Below are positions 18,106 through 26,845 of a stretch of DNA of 64,000 bases, one piece after another (the stretch's first letter is position 1; each line of letters starts with the position of its first letter). The stretch lies in assembly GCA_021287075.1 (NCBI GenBank), contig JAJTBD010000014.1, positions 36,651-100,650 on the forward strand. Direction: 5' to 3'. The notes under the pieces are model-generated. The model made no database searches, was not told the origin of the DNA, and saw only the letters and a list, made by a program, of their open reading frames with translations. The translations under genes were made by a program, and so were the position numbers. The stretch is from Micrococcales bacterium (GTDB lineage: Bacteria; Actinomycetota; Actinomycetes; Actinomycetales; Dermatophilaceae).

Positions 18106-18849
18106 GTGACCCTGCCCCTCTTCCTCGTCGCGGACGGCGCGCTCGCCGGCCTGGCCGCCGGCGCGGCATACCTGCTCGACGGCCCGGAGGGCCGCCACGC
18201 CGCCACGGTCCGACGGATCGGGGTGGGGGAGCAGGTGCTCCTGGCCGACGGATCGGGCGTGCGGGTGACGGCCGATGTCGCCGCGGCCGACAAGGACGCG
18301 CTGCACCTGCGGGTCGTGGCCGTCGAGACGGAGCCGGCGCCCGCGCCGCGCTTCGTCCTCGTCCAGGCGCTGGCCAAGGGCGACCGCGACGACCAGGCCA
18401 TCGAGGCGGCGACCGAGCTCGGCGTCGACGAGGTCGTGCCCTGGCAGTCGGCGCGCTCGATCGTCGTGTGGCGCGGTGACCGCGAGGCCAAGGCCCTGCG
18501 CAAGTGGGAGACGACCGTCCGGGCCGCGGCCAAGCAGTCCCGCCGCTCCCGCGTCCCCATCGTCGCCCCCCGGGCCACGACACCGGAGCTGGCCCGCCGC
18601 ATCCGGCACAGCGCGCTCACCCTCGTGCTCCACGAGGGCGCGACCGAGCCGCTCGCCGCAGTGCAGCTGCCCGCGGCAGGCGATGTGCTCGTCATCGTCG
18701 GGCCCGAGGGGGGCATCGCGCCCGAGGAGCTGACGGTGCTCGAGGAGGCCGGCGGCCGCGCCGTCCGGCTCGGCGACACGGTGCTGCGCAGCTCCAGCGC
18801 CGGCCCCGCCGCCCTCGCGGTCCTCAGCGTCGCCACACGCTGGCGCTGA
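18106..18849 (+). CDS. rsmE: 16S rRNA (uracil-1498-N3)-methyltransferase
   Basis: A 247-residue SPOUT-class methyltransferase. N-terminal PUA-like domain (DGPEGRHAATVRRIGVGEQV), then LVQALAKGDRDDQAIEAATE, ELGVDEVVPWQSARSIV, and the C-terminal trefoil-knot AdoMet site IVGPEGGIAPEELTVLEEAG with VRLGDTVLRSSSAGPAAL. It methylates U1498 of 16S rRNA. GTG 18106 lies 6 bases after dnaJ with the weak ribosome site AAGGTAGG, and the hrcA-dnaJ-rsmE order is the common one. Confidence 0.93.
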   Translation: MTLPLFLVADGALAGLAAGAAYLLDGPEGRHAATVRRIGVGEQVLLADGSGVRVTADVAAADKDALHLRVVAVETEPAPAPRFVLVQALAKGDRDDQAIEAATELGVDEVVPWQSARSIVVWRGDREAKALRKWETTVRAAAKQSRRSRVPIVAPRATTPELARRIRHSALTLVLHEGATEPLAAVQLPAAGDVLVIVGPEGGIAPEELTVLEEAGGRAVRLGDTVLRSSSAGPAALAVLSVATRWR

Positions 18850-18885
18850 GCGCCGCGCCGCCCCGCTCGCCGCTAGGGTCGGTGC

Positions 18886-19227
18886 ATGAGCACCGACTGC
18901 CTGTTCTGCCGCATCATCGCCGGCGAGATCCCGGCCGATGTCGTCGCCGAGACCGAGCACTCGCTCGCCTTCCGTGACATCAGCCCGCAGGCCCCGACCC
19001 ACGTCCTGGTCATCCCGCGCCGGCACGAGCCCAACGCGGCCGCGCTGGCGGCCGTCGCCCCCGAGGAGATGGCCGACGCGTGGGCGCTGGTGGCCAGGGT
19101 CGCCGAGATCGACGGGCTCGAGGGCTATCGCACCGTGGCCAACACCGGCGCGGCCGCGCAGCAGACGGTCTTCCACATGCACCTGCACGTCATCGGCGGA
19201 CGCGAGCTGACGTGGCCCCCGGGCTGA
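18886..19227 (+). CDS. HIT-family (HINT-like) nucleotide hydrolase
   Basis: A 113-residue histidine-triad protein. It opens TDCLFCRIIAGEIPADVV, the Zn-knuckle HINT N-terminus, and ends with the catalytic triad HMHLHVIGG (about residues 98-106), in which the middle His attacks the nucleotide phosphate. HINT enzymes hydrolyse purine nucleoside phosphoramidates such as AMP-lysine. TAGGGT at 18874-18879 is 6 nt before the ATG, so it probably has its own leaderless promoter within the rsmE-phoH run. Confidence 0.93.
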   Translation: MSTDCLFCRIIAGEIPADVVAETEHSLAFRDISPQAPTHVLVIPRRHEPNAAALAAVAPEEMADAWALVARVAEIDGLEGYRTVANTGAAAQQTVFHMHLHVIGGRELTWPPG

Positions 19228-19255
19228 GCGGCCAGCACGTAGACTTGACGGCAAT

Positions 19256-20422
19256 ATGAGCGACCCCGCCAATGGCACCTCACCAGACACCCAGAGCAGC
19301 GACGCCGCGGCGATGAGCCCCGGCTCCCGCCCCGTGCCCGAGCACACTGTCGTGATCCCGCCCGAGATCCCGATGGTCTCGCTGCTGGGCCCGCGCGACG
19401 AGCTGCTGCGCACGATCGAGCGCAGTTTCCCGCAGCTGTTCATCCACGTCCGCGGCAACGAGGTGCGCCTGTCCGGCCCGGCCGAGGACCTCCTCCTCGT
19501 CGAGCGGCTCATCGACGAGCTGCTCGCCGTCGTCGCCGCCGGGCAGCCCCTCAACCGCGACGCCGTCGAGCGCTCCATCGGCATGCTGCGCTCGCAGGGT
19601 CGCGAGCGGCCGGCCGACGTGCTGACGATGAACATCATCTCCTCGCGGGGCCGGACCATCCGCCCCAAGACGCTCAACCAGAAGCGCTATGTCGACGCGA
19701 TCGACGAGCACACGGTCGTATTCGGCATCGGCCCCGCCGGCACGGGCAAGACCTATCTGGCCATGGCCAAGGCCGTCGCGGCCCTCCAGGCCAAGCAGGT
19801 CAACCGGATCATCCTCACCCGCCCCGCCGTCGAGGCCGGCGAGCGGCTCGGCTTCCTGCCCGGCACGCTCACCGACAAGATCGACCCCTATCTGCGGCCG
19901 CTCTATGACGCACTGCACGACATGATCGACCCCGAGTCGATCCCGCGTCTGATGGCCGCCGGCACGATCGAGGTCGCGCCCCTGGCCTACATGCGGGGCC
20001 GCTCACTGAACGATGCCTTCATCATCCTCGACGAGGCCCAGAACACCTCGCCGGAGCAGATGAAGATGTTCCTCACCCGCCTCGGCTTCGGCTCCAAGAT
20101 CGTCGTCACCGGCGACGTCACCCAGGTCGACCTGCCGGGCGGCGTCCAGTCGGGCCTGCGTGTTGTGCAGGACATCCTGGTCGGCATCGACGACGTCCAC
20201 TTCTCGGCCCTCACCTCCGAGGACGTCGTGCGACACCGGCTCGTCGGCGAGATCGTCGACGCCTATGGCCGGTGGGACGAGCGCCAGCACACCGGCGGTC
20301 CGCGCCAGGACCGGCGCCGGCGGCCGGCCCGCCGGGAGGGCCGCGGCCCCCGTGACGTCGCGGCACCGCCGGCCCAGTCGCCGGCCGCACCGGCCCAGCC
20401 AGAGACGGGGGAGCAGCCGTGA
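19256..20422 (+). CDS. phoH: PhoH-like ATPase
   Basis: A 388-residue cytosolic P-loop ATPase of the PhoH/YbeZ group. An N-terminal KH-like RNA-binding region (about 30-105), then Walker [14 protein letters not shown] (about 160), [17 protein letters not shown], and Walker [15 protein letters not shown] (about 255) followed by [12 protein letters not shown]. The last ~60 residues are a Pro/Arg/Ala-rich tail. PhoH-like proteins are linked with YbeY in RNA and ribosome quality control. TAGACT at 19240-19245 lies 10 nt before the ATG, implying a very short leader. It overlaps ybeY by 4 bases. Confidence 0.93.
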   Translation: MSDPANGTSPDTQSSDAAAMSPGSRPVPEHTVVIPPEIPMVSLLGPRDELLRTIERSFPQLFIHVRGNEVRLSGPAEDLLLVERLIDELLAVVAAGQPLNRDAVERSIGMLRSQGRERPADVLTMNIISSRGRTIRPKTLNQKRYVDAIDEHTVVFGIGPAGTGKTYLAMAKAVAALQAKQVNRIILTRPAVEAGERLGFLPGTLTDKIDPYLRPLYDALHDMIDPESIPRLMAAGTIEVAPLAYMRGRSLNDAFIILDEAQNTSPEQMKMFLTRLGFGSKIVVTGDVTQVDLPGGVQSGLRVVQDILVGIDDVHFSALTSEDVVRHRLVGEIVDAYGRWDERQHTGGPRQDRRRRPARREGRGPRDVAAPPAQSPAAPAQPETGEQP

Positions 20423-20883
20423 GCACCGACATCCTCAACGAGACCGACGTCGAGGTCGACCTCCTCGAGCTGGTCTCCTGCGCCGACTATGTCAAGGAGC
20501 AGATGCGGGTCCACCCGCGCGCCGAGCTGTGCATCCGGCTCGTCGACGAGGCCGCCATGGAGGTCCTCCACGTGCAGTGGATGGACCTGCCCGGCCCCAC
20601 CGATGTGATGAGCTTCCCCATGGACGAGCTGCGCCCCGGCCGGGAGGGCACCGAGCCGGAGGAGGGCATGCTCGGTGACATCGTGCTCTGCCCGTCCGTG
20701 GCCGCCCGGCAGGCCGCCGAGGCCGGCCACGCCACCGAGGAGGAGCTGCTGCTGCTCACGGTCCACGGGCTGCTCCACCTCCTCGGCTACGACCACGCCG
20801 AGCCCGACGAGGAGAAGGAGATGTTCGAGCTCCAGCGCCAGCTGCTGCTCACCTTCCTCGCCGGGCGCGGCCGAGGCGTCTGA
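20419..20883 (+). CDS. ybeY: Endoribonuclease YbeY
   Basis: A 154-residue zinc endoribonuclease involved in 16S rRNA 3'-end maturation and ribosome quality control. The metal site [11 protein letters not shown] (about residues 117-127) gives the H-x3-H-x5-H pattern of the family, and [13 protein letters not shown] is the usual upstream motif. GTG start overlaps the phoH stop (GTGA), indicating translational coupling with its functional partner. Confidence 0.95.
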   Translation: MSTDILNETDVEVDLLELVSCADYVKEQMRVHPRAELCIRLVDEAAMEVLHVQWMDLPGPTDVMSFPMDELRPGREGTEPEEGMLGDIVLCPSVAARQAAEAGHATEEELLLLTVHGLLHLLGYDHAEPDEEKEMFELQRQLLLTFLAGRGRGV

Positions 20884-20931
20884 CATCGCGCCGATGCCCG
20901 CTCGACAACCCGCCACCGGGGCCGTCCGGCC

Positions 20932-22239
20932 ATGACCGGTCAACTCGTCCTTGCCGCGCTCGCCAGCGTGATCGTGGCCGCCGTCCTCGCCGGCTCCGAG
21001 GCCGCCCTCCAGCGCATCTCCCGGGTGCGCGCGGAGGAGCTGGCCGGTGAACAGCGAGCCGGATCCCGCTCTCTGACAACGATTGTCAGTGACCCCGCGC
21101 CCTATCTCGCCGTCGCGGCATTCCTCCGTGCGATCGCCGAGGCGGGCGCGGCCGTCCTGATCACCCTCGCCGTCGTCGAGGAGGTCGACGGGGTCGCCCG
21201 CACCCTGCTGTATGCCGTGGGCATCATGACCCTCGTCTCCTTCCTCGTCGTCGGCGTCTCCCCGCGCACCCTCGGCCGGCAGCGCTCCGATGCCATCGCC
21301 CTGGCGACCGCCCCCCTGGTCGTCGGGCTGCGCCGGGTGCTCGGCCCGATCGCCCGGCTGCTCATCGCCGTGGGCAATGCCGTCACACCGGGGCGCGGCT
21401 TCCGCGACGGGCCCTTCGACAGCGAGGCGGAGCTGCGCGGGCTGGTCGACCTCGCCTCCGAGAGCCAGCTCATCGAGGACGACGAGCGGGAGATGATCCA
21501 CTCCGTCTTCGAGCTCGGCGACACCCTGGTCCGCGAGGTGATGGTGCCCCGCACCGACATGGTCGTCATCCAGGCCGGCAAGTCGCTGCGGTCGGCGATG
21601 TCGCTCTTCCTCCGCTCCGGCTTTTCGCGCATCCCCGTCGCGGGCGAGAGCACCGACGACATCCAGGGGCTGCTCTACTTCAAGGACGTCGCCCGCCGGC
21701 TCAACGCCGACCCGGAGGCGGGCAACCTGGAGGCCGAGCAGGTGATGCGGCCCATGCCCTTTGTGCCCGAGAGCAAGCCGGTCGACGATCTCCTGCGCGA
21801 GATGCAGCGCGACCAGACCCACCTCGCCTGTGTGATCGACGAATACGGCGGCACCGCGGGCCTGGTCACCATCGAGGACGTGCTCGAGGAGATCGTCGGC
21901 GAGATCGTCGACGAGTACGACCGCGAGGAGGAGGAGTCCGAGGAGCTGGGCGCCGGCCGCTGGCGGGTCGCCGCCGCCATGGACATCGACGACCTCGCCG
22001 ACCTGTGCGAGGTCGAGATCGAGGAGAACGAGGTCGACACCGTCGGTGGCCTCATGGCCAAGGCCATCGGCCGGGTGCCGATCCTCGGCTCCCGCTGCGA
22101 GGTGGCCGGCCTGTCGCTGACCGCCGAGAAGATGGGCGGCCGCCGCCACCGGGTCGCCACCGTGCTGGTCGAGCGAGTCGCGGGCGGCGATGATGGCAGC
22201 ACCACCCACCAGAGAGGCAGTCATGACGACGAGCACTGA
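20932..22239 (+). CDS. CBS-domain membrane protein (CNNM/CorC, hemolysin-like)
   Basis: A 435-residue membrane protein with an N-terminal DUF21/CNNM transmembrane domain (hydrophobic helices within residues 1-150, first helix LAALASVIVAAVLAGSEAAL), paired CBS domains (about 190-320; VREVMVPRTDMVVIQ and HLACVIDEYGGTAGLVTIED), and a C-terminal CorC/HlyC domain (from about 340). This layout is that of magnesium/cobalt transport or efflux proteins long annotated as hemolysins. The ybeY-CBS-era order is widely conserved. Its end overlaps the era start by 17 bases. Confidence 0.92.
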   Translation: MTGQLVLAALASVIVAAVLAGSEAALQRISRVRAEELAGEQRAGSRSLTTIVSDPAPYLAVAAFLRAIAEAGAAVLITLAVVEEVDGVARTLLYAVGIMTLVSFLVVGVSPRTLGRQRSDAIALATAPLVVGLRRVLGPIARLLIAVGNAVTPGRGFRDGPFDSEAELRGLVDLASESQLIEDDEREMIHSVFELGDTLVREVMVPRTDMVVIQAGKSLRSAMSLFLRSGFSRIPVAGESTDDIQGLLYFKDVARRLNADPEAGNLEAEQVMRPMPFVPESKPVDDLLREMQRDQTHLACVIDEYGGTAGLVTIEDVLEEIVGEIVDEYDREEEESEELGAGRWRVAAAMDIDDLADLCEVEIEENEVDTVGGLMAKAIGRVPILGSRCEVAGLSLTAEKMGGRRHRVATVLVERVAGGDDGSTTHQRGSHDDEH

Positions 22240-23146
22240 GTATGCCGCGGGGTTCGCCTGCCTCGTGGGTCGCCCCAACGCCGGGAAGTCCACGCTGACC
22301 AACGCCCTCGTCGGCCACAAGGTCGCGATCACCTCGTCCAAGCCGCAGACCACGCGCCACACCATCCGGGGCATCGTCACCGGCGAGACGAGCCAGCTGA
22401 TCCTGGTCGACACCCCTGGCCTGCACAAGCCCCGCACCCTGCTGGGGGAGCGGCTCAACGACCTGGTCCGCGAGACCCTGCTCGAGGTCGACGTCATCGG
22501 CTTCTGCCTGCCGTCGGACCAGCGGATCGGGCCGGGCGACCAGTTCATCGCGGCCGAGCTGGCCGAGCTGCGTCGCGCCAAGCGGGTGCCCGTGGTGGCC
22601 ATCGCGACCAAGAGCGACCGGGTTGACCGGGCGCGCCTGACCGAGCACCTCATCGCCATCGACCAGCTGGGGGAGTGGGACGCGATCGTGCCCTGCTCGG
22701 CGACCAAGGGCGACCAGGTCGACGAGGTCGCCGGCGTCCTCGCGGCATACCTCCCGCCCGCCCCGGGGCCGCTCTATCCCGACGGCGTGCTCACCGACGA
22801 GCCGGAGGCGGTCATGATCGCCGAGCTCGTCCGCGAGGCCGCGCTCGAGGGAGTGCGTGACGAGCTGCCGCACTCGCTCGCGGTCGTCGTCGAGGAGATG
22901 GTCCCGCGCGAGGGGCGCCCGGCCGACCGGCCGCTGCTCGACGTGCGGGTCAACGTCTTCGTCGAGCGCGACTCGCAGAAGGCGATCATCATCGGGCGCG
23001 GCGGCTCGCGGCTGCGCGAGGTGGGCAGCACGGCCCGCCGGGGCATCGAGGCGCTGCTCGGCCAGAAGGTCTTCCTCGACCTGCACGTCAAGGTGGCCAA
23101 GGACTGGCAGCGCGACCCCAAACAGCTCCAGCGGCTCGGCTTCTGA
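22223..23146 (+). CDS. era: GTPase Era
   Basis: A 307-residue Ras-like GTPase that binds the 3' end of 16S rRNA during 30S assembly. G1 VGRPNAGKST (about residue 13), effector TTRHTIRGI, G3 DTPGLHKP, G4 TKSD, and a C-terminal KH domain with GRGGSRLREVGSTARRGIE and LHVKVAKDWQ. ATG 22223 is chosen because AGAGAGGCAG lies before it and it matches usual Era starts; the open frame begins further upstream inside the CBS gene. A GTATGCCG motif copy encodes residues Glu-Tyr-Ala-Ala at its N-terminus. Confidence 0.96.
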   Translation: MTTSTEYAAGFACLVGRPNAGKSTLTNALVGHKVAITSSKPQTTRHTIRGIVTGETSQLILVDTPGLHKPRTLLGERLNDLVRETLLEVDVIGFCLPSDQRIGPGDQFIAAELAELRRAKRVPVVAIATKSDRVDRARLTEHLIAIDQLGEWDAIVPCSATKGDQVDEVAGVLAAYLPPAPGPLYPDGVLTDEPEAVMIAELVREAALEGVRDELPHSLAVVVEEMVPREGRPADRPLLDVRVNVFVERDSQKAIIIGRGGSRLREVGSTARRGIEALLGQKVFLDLHVKVAKDWQRDPKQLQRLGF

Positions 23147-23162
23147 GCGGTCCGGGCCCGCC

Positions 23163-23178
23163 CGGGGAGAGCTCCCCT
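23163..23178 (+). terminator. Weak hairpin after era
   Basis: GGGGAG (23164-23169) and CTCCCC (23172-23177) form a short 6-bp stem with a 2-base gap shortly after the era stop. It could contribute to termination, but the loop is too small for all pairs to form and there is no T-tract. Confidence 0.3.
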
Positions 23179-23313
23179 CGCAGGCCCGTGACCTGCGGTT
23201 CTGGCCCGCCACGACGCGCCCGGGAGGTGCTCTCGGTTTGGGACATCCGCCCTCCGGTGGCAGGGTGGGGCGGTCGAACGAGACCGAATGAGCACGTCAC
23301 GGAAGGGGAAAAC

Positions 23314-23361
23314 GTGACGGTGCGACGGGGGTGCCCGTTGTGCTGTCCGGGACCAACATGA
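23314..23361 (+). CDS. Upstream leader peptide with three cysteines, coupled to the BCCT gene
   Basis: A 15-codon frame, VTVRRGCPLCCPGPT, starting at GTG 23314 behind a good ribosome site (GGAAGGGG, 23301-23308). Its TGA overlaps the ATG of the transporter (ATGA at 23358-23361), so translation would couple the two. CGTCAC (23295-23300) and GTGACG (23314-23319) can pair, placing the ribosome site in the loop and the start codon in the stem. Cysteine-containing short ORFs that sense cysteine supply through ribosome behaviour are known upstream of some actinobacterial genes; whether this one acts that way is unproven. It is too short to judge by homology. Confidence 0.4.
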   Translation: MTVRRGCPLCCPGPT

Positions 23362-25268
23362 GCGAGCAGAGACCACCACGAAGTCGTGTCACCCGGGCCA
23401 CCGAGCTCGGGGAGAACATCTATCGGGCGCGAGTCAACGCCCTCCACCCGGCGCTCGAGCGCCCCACCGACGAGAAGGAGCTGTCCGCACGGCGGCCGCT
23501 TGACCGGGTCGTGTTCGGCATCGCCGCACTTGCCGCGCTGGCCTTCGTGGTGTGGGGTGCGGTGGCCACGGCCAGCCTGACCGACGCCTCGACCACCGGC
23601 CTCAACTGGGTGGTCCACAACATGGGCTGGCTCTTCTCCCTCGCCGCCACCGGTTTTGTCTTCTTCGTGGTGTGGCTGGCCATCAGCCGCTTCGGCCACG
23701 TGCGCCTCGGCGGCGACGACGAGCGCCCGGAGTTCAACACGATCTCGTGGGTGGCGATGATGTTCAGCGCCGGCATGGGCATCGGCCTGATGTTCTATGG
23801 CGTCTCCGAGCCGGTGACCCACTACACCACGCCCCCGCCCGGCACCGGTGCGGCCGGCAACCCCGAGGCCGTCCAGCACGCGATGGCCACGACCCTCTTC
23901 CACTGGACCCTGCACCCGTGGGCGATCTATGCCGTCGTCGGCCTGGCGATCGCCTATGGCGTCTTCCGCCGTGGCCGCTCCCTGCTGATCAGCTCCGCCT
24001 TCGCGCCGCTCTTCGGTGAGCGCGTCTCCGCCACCCTGGGCGGCCGGCTGATCGACATCTTCGCGATCTTCGCGACGCTCTTCGGGTCGGCCACCTCGCT
24101 GGGCCTGGGCGCCCTCCAGATCGGCTCCGGCCTCGAGGTCGTCGGCTGGACGGGCAAGGCCGGCAACGGGCTGCTCATCGCCATCATCGTCGTGCTGACC
24201 CTGTGCTTCATCCTCTCGGCCGTCTCGGGTGTCGCCCGGGGCATCCAGTGGCTGTCCAACATCAACATGGTCCTGGCCGTCGTGCTGGCACTGTTCGTCT
24301 TCGTGCTAGGCCCGACGATCTTCATCCTCAACCTGGTCCCGACCGCTGTCGGCTCCTACTTCGAGGACCTGGCCATGATGTCCGCGCGCACCGAGGCCAT
24401 CGGCGGCAGCGGGATGCGCGAGTGGCTCTCCGGCTGGACCATCTTCTACTGGGCCTGGTGGGTGAGCTGGACGCCCTTCGTCGGCATGTTCATCGCCCGC
24501 ATCTCCCGCGGCCGCACCATCCGCGAGTTCGTCGCGGGCGTGCTCTTCGTCCCCAGCGTCGTCTCGCTGGTCTGGTTCGTGATCTTCGGCGGCGCGGGCA
24601 TCTTCGCCCAGCGTCACGGCGTCGACATCGCCGGCCAGTCCAATGCCGAGAGCCAGCTGTTCACGCTGCTCGACAGCATGCCGGCGGCCACGGTGATGTC
24701 GATCATCGTCATGCTGCTGGTGGCGATCTTCTTCGTCTCGGGCGCCGACGCCGCCTCGATCGTCATGGGCACCCTGTCCGAGCGCGGCACGCTCGAGCCC
24801 AGCCGCCCGACCGTCATCTTCTGGGGTGCGGCCACGGGCGCGGTGGCGGCCATCATGCTGATGATCGGCGGGGCCGATGCGCTCTCCGGTCTCCAGACCG
24901 TGACCATCATCGCGGCGCTGCCGTTTGTGATCATCATGGCCGGCATGGCCGTGGCCCTGGTGCGCGATCTGGCCAGCGACCCGGTCATCATCCGGCGCAA
25001 GTACGCCCTCAAGGCCGTCGAGTCGGCCGTCGTCCACGGCGTGCAGGAGCACGGCGAGGGCTTCGAGCTCTCGGTCGGCGAGGCCGCGCCCGGCCAGGGC
25101 GTGGGCGACCTGCTCCACCGGGCCGAGGACATGGCCAAGGTCGCCGACCTCGAGCACGCGCCGGGTGCCGGCGTGGGCGTCGGCCGGCTGGGCGACGAGC
25201 CCGGCGAGGAGGGCTACGTCGCGCCGGAGGTGGCCGACACCGACGAGGGGTCGACCGCCCGGCGCTGA
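23358..25268 (+). CDS. BCCT-family betaine/choline/carnitine transporter
   Basis: A 636-residue secondary transporter with about 12 membrane helices. Recognised by the BCCT core: ISWVAMMFSAGMGIGLMFYG, then EPVTHYTTPPPG, FHWTLHPWAIYAVVGLAIAY and the Trp-rich helix IFYWAWWVSWTPFVGMFIAR, which lines the betaine site. A ~100-residue charged cytoplasmic C-terminus follows, as in osmosensing members. It imports glycine betaine or related quaternary-amine/sulfonium osmolytes with sodium or protons. ATG 23358 is chosen; GTG 23331 in the same frame lacks a ribosome site. A terminator hairpin lies 6 bases after the stop. Confidence 0.9.
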   Translation: MSEQRPPRSRVTRATELGENIYRARVNALHPALERPTDEKELSARRPLDRVVFGIAALAALAFVVWGAVATASLTDASTTGLNWVVHNMGWLFSLAATGFVFFVVWLAISRFGHVRLGGDDERPEFNTISWVAMMFSAGMGIGLMFYGVSEPVTHYTTPPPGTGAAGNPEAVQHAMATTLFHWTLHPWAIYAVVGLAIAYGVFRRGRSLLISSAFAPLFGERVSATLGGRLIDIFAIFATLFGSATSLGLGALQIGSGLEVVGWTGKAGNGLLIAIIVVLTLCFILSAVSGVARGIQWLSNINMVLAVVLALFVFVLGPTIFILNLVPTAVGSYFEDLAMMSARTEAIGGSGMREWLSGWTIFYWAWWVSWTPFVGMFIARISRGRTIREFVAGVLFVPSVVSLVWFVIFGGAGIFAQRHGVDIAGQSNAESQLFTLLDSMPAATVMSIIVMLLVAIFFVSGADAASIVMGTLSERGTLEPSRPTVIFWGAATGAVAAIMLMIGGADALSGLQTVTIIAALPFVIIMAGMAVALVRDLASDPVIIRRKYALKAVESAVVHGVQEHGEGFELSVGEAAPGQGVGDLLHRAEDMAKVADLEHAPGAGVGVGRLGDEPGEEGYVAPEVADTDEGSTARR

Positions 25269-25273
25269 GCCCT

Positions 25274-25299
25274 CGGCCCGGGAGTCGCCTCCCGGGCCG
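25274..25299 (+). terminator. Hairpin terminator after the BCCT gene
   Basis: Perfect 11-bp stem (25274-25284 with 25289-25299), loop TCGC, six bases after the stop codon. Confidence 0.75.
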
Positions 25300-25323
25300 G
25301 GAGCGCCCACAGGCAGGGCATGT

Positions 25324-25389
25324 CCACAGACAAGGCGCCTCCACAGACAAGGGGTATGCCGCGGAGCCAGGCTCCGCGGCATACCCCTT
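25324..25389. repeat. Extended GTATGCCG hairpin with conserved flank
   Basis: The pair has 18-bp perfect arms (25351-25368 and 25370-25387), extendable by AA/TT, and is followed by TTTTT, so it resembles a true intrinsic terminator facing the minus-strand dehydrogenase gene and the BCCT gene. The flank CCACAGACAAGG occurs twice (25330s and just before the hairpin). The block CACAGACAAGGGG plus hairpin recurs in reverse orientation at 45996-46043, marking a dispersed element. Confidence 0.85.
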
Positions 25390-25411
25390 TTTGCGTGGTG
25401 GCCGGGTCAGC

Positions 25412-26752
25412 TCACTTGGCCACGCGGATCATCTTGCGGTTGACGAACTCCTCGATGCCGAAGCGGCCGAGCTCGCGGCCCATGCCGGAGCGCTTGACGC
25501 CGCCGAAGGGCAGCTCCACGCCGTCGGCGTCGACACAGTTGACGAAGACCATGCCGGCCTCGATCTGCGAGGCGACCCGCTCGGCCTGCTCGGGGTCGGT
25601 CGTGAAGAGGTAGGAGCCCAGGCCGTAGGGCGTGTCATTGGCCAGCTCGACGGCCTCGGCCTCGTCGGCGACCTTGAAGACCATCGCGACCGGGCCGAAG
25701 AGCTCCTGGTGGAAGGCCGGGTTGTCCTTGGTGACGCCGGTCAGCACACCCGCCGGGTAGTGCGCGCCCTCGCGCTCGCCGGCGGTCTCGAGGCTGGCCC
25801 CGCCCGCGGTGGCGCTCTCGACCTGCTCGGCCAGCCGGTCGGCGGCCAGCTGGGAGGAGAGCGGCGCGGTGCCGAACTCCATCATCTTGGCGTTGAACTT
25901 CGCCAGGAACTCGTCGTAGAGGTCGGCGATGACGATCATGCGCTTGCCGGCGTTGCAGGCCTGGCCGGTGTTGCCGAGGCGGGCGGCGAGCGCCGCGTCG
26001 ACGGTGGCGTCCAGGTCGTCGGTGGACAGCACGATGAAGGGGTCGTTGCCGCCGAGCTCGAGGACGACCTTTTTGAGGTTGCGGCCGGCGATCTCGGCGA
26101 CCGCGGCGCCGGCGCGCTCGGAGCCGGTCACCGAGACGCCCTGCACGCGCGGGTCGGCGATGATGTCGGCGGCCTGGTCGTTGGTCGCATAGACGTTGAC
26201 ATAGGCGCCCTCGGGGAAGCCCGCGTCGGCGAAGATCTGCTGGAGGGCCTCGGCGGACTTGGGGCACTGGGGGGCGTGCTTGAGCAGGATGGTGTTGCCC
26301 AGGCACAGGTTGGGCCCGGCGAAGCGGGCGACCTGATAGGCCGGGAAGTTCCACGGCATGATGCCGAGCAGCACGCCGACGGGCTCGCGCACGATCTTGG
26401 CGCTGCCCTCGCCGTCGAGCAGGGTGATCTCCTCGTCGGCCAGGAACTGCTCGGCGTTGTCGGCGTAGTAGGCGTAGATGGCCGCGCTGAACTCGACCTC
26501 GCCCTGGGCCTCGTCGCGGGGCTTGCCCATCTCCTCGACGATGATGTCGGTGAGGGTCTCGACCCGCTCGTTGTGCAGCTCGGCCACCCGGCGCACGAGG
26601 GCGGCCCGCTCGGCCACGGAGGTGGTGCGGCCCCAGCTGCGGTAGGCGCCGTCGGCCTTGGCGATCGCGTCCTGGATCTCGGCGTCGGTGGCGGTGGCGT
26701 AGGTGCTGACGGTCTCGCCCGTGGCGGGGTTGACGACCGCGTAGTCAGTCAT
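25412..26752 (-). CDS. gabD: Succinate-semialdehyde dehydrogenase (NAD(P)+)
   Basis: A 446-residue aldehyde dehydrogenase. Seen: the Rossmann-fold segment [20 protein letters not shown], the catalytic Glu motif [14 protein letters not shown] (about residue 235) and the nucleophilic Cys in [12 protein letters not shown] (about 270). The short length and QACNAGKR context match the mycobacterial GabD1-type group that oxidises succinate semialdehyde to succinate, but other small aldehydes are possible. ATG 26752 is preceded by AAGGAGA, which decides the start over the longer frame. The XRE-type regulator gene lies upstream on the same strand, 93 bases away. Confidence 0.85.
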   Translation of the reverse strand: MTDYAVVNPATGETVSTYATATDAEIQDAIAKADGAYRSWGRTTSVAERAALVRRVAELHNERVETLTDIIVEEMGKPRDEAQGEVEFSAAIYAYYADNAEQFLADEEITLLDGEGSAKIVREPVGVLLGIMPWNFPAYQVARFAGPNLCLGNTILLKHAPQCPKSAEALQQIFADAGFPEGAYVNVYATNDQAADIIADPRVQGVSVTGSERAGAAVAEIAGRNLKKVVLELGGNDPFIVLSTDDLDATVDAALAARLGNTGQACNAGKRMIVIADLYDEFLAKFNAKMMEFGTAPLSSQLAADRLAEQVESATAGGASLETAGEREGAHYPAGVLTGVTKDNPAFHQELFGPVAMVFKVADEAEAVELANDTPYGLGSYLFTTDPEQAERVASQIEAGMVFVNCVDADGVELPFGGVKRSGMGRELGRFGIEEFVNRKMIRVAK

Positions 26753-26845
26753 GGTGCTGGTCTCCTTGGGGTGGACAGGTGCGTCCCGCGTAGTCAATCG
26801 GTCCGCGCGCCCAAGGGCAAGGGGTTGTGCCGAATCAGTAGAGAA

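Noticed and set aside
14851..19677. A 1608-codon minus-strand open frame
   Set aside because: Only its last 294 codons (DUF3097) are real; the rest is antisense to hrcA, dnaJ, rsmE and HIT with no domain content.
23147..23313. Riboswitch (c-di-AMP or similar) before the BCCT gene
   Set aside because: No recognisable aptamer core; only short inverted repeats are visible.
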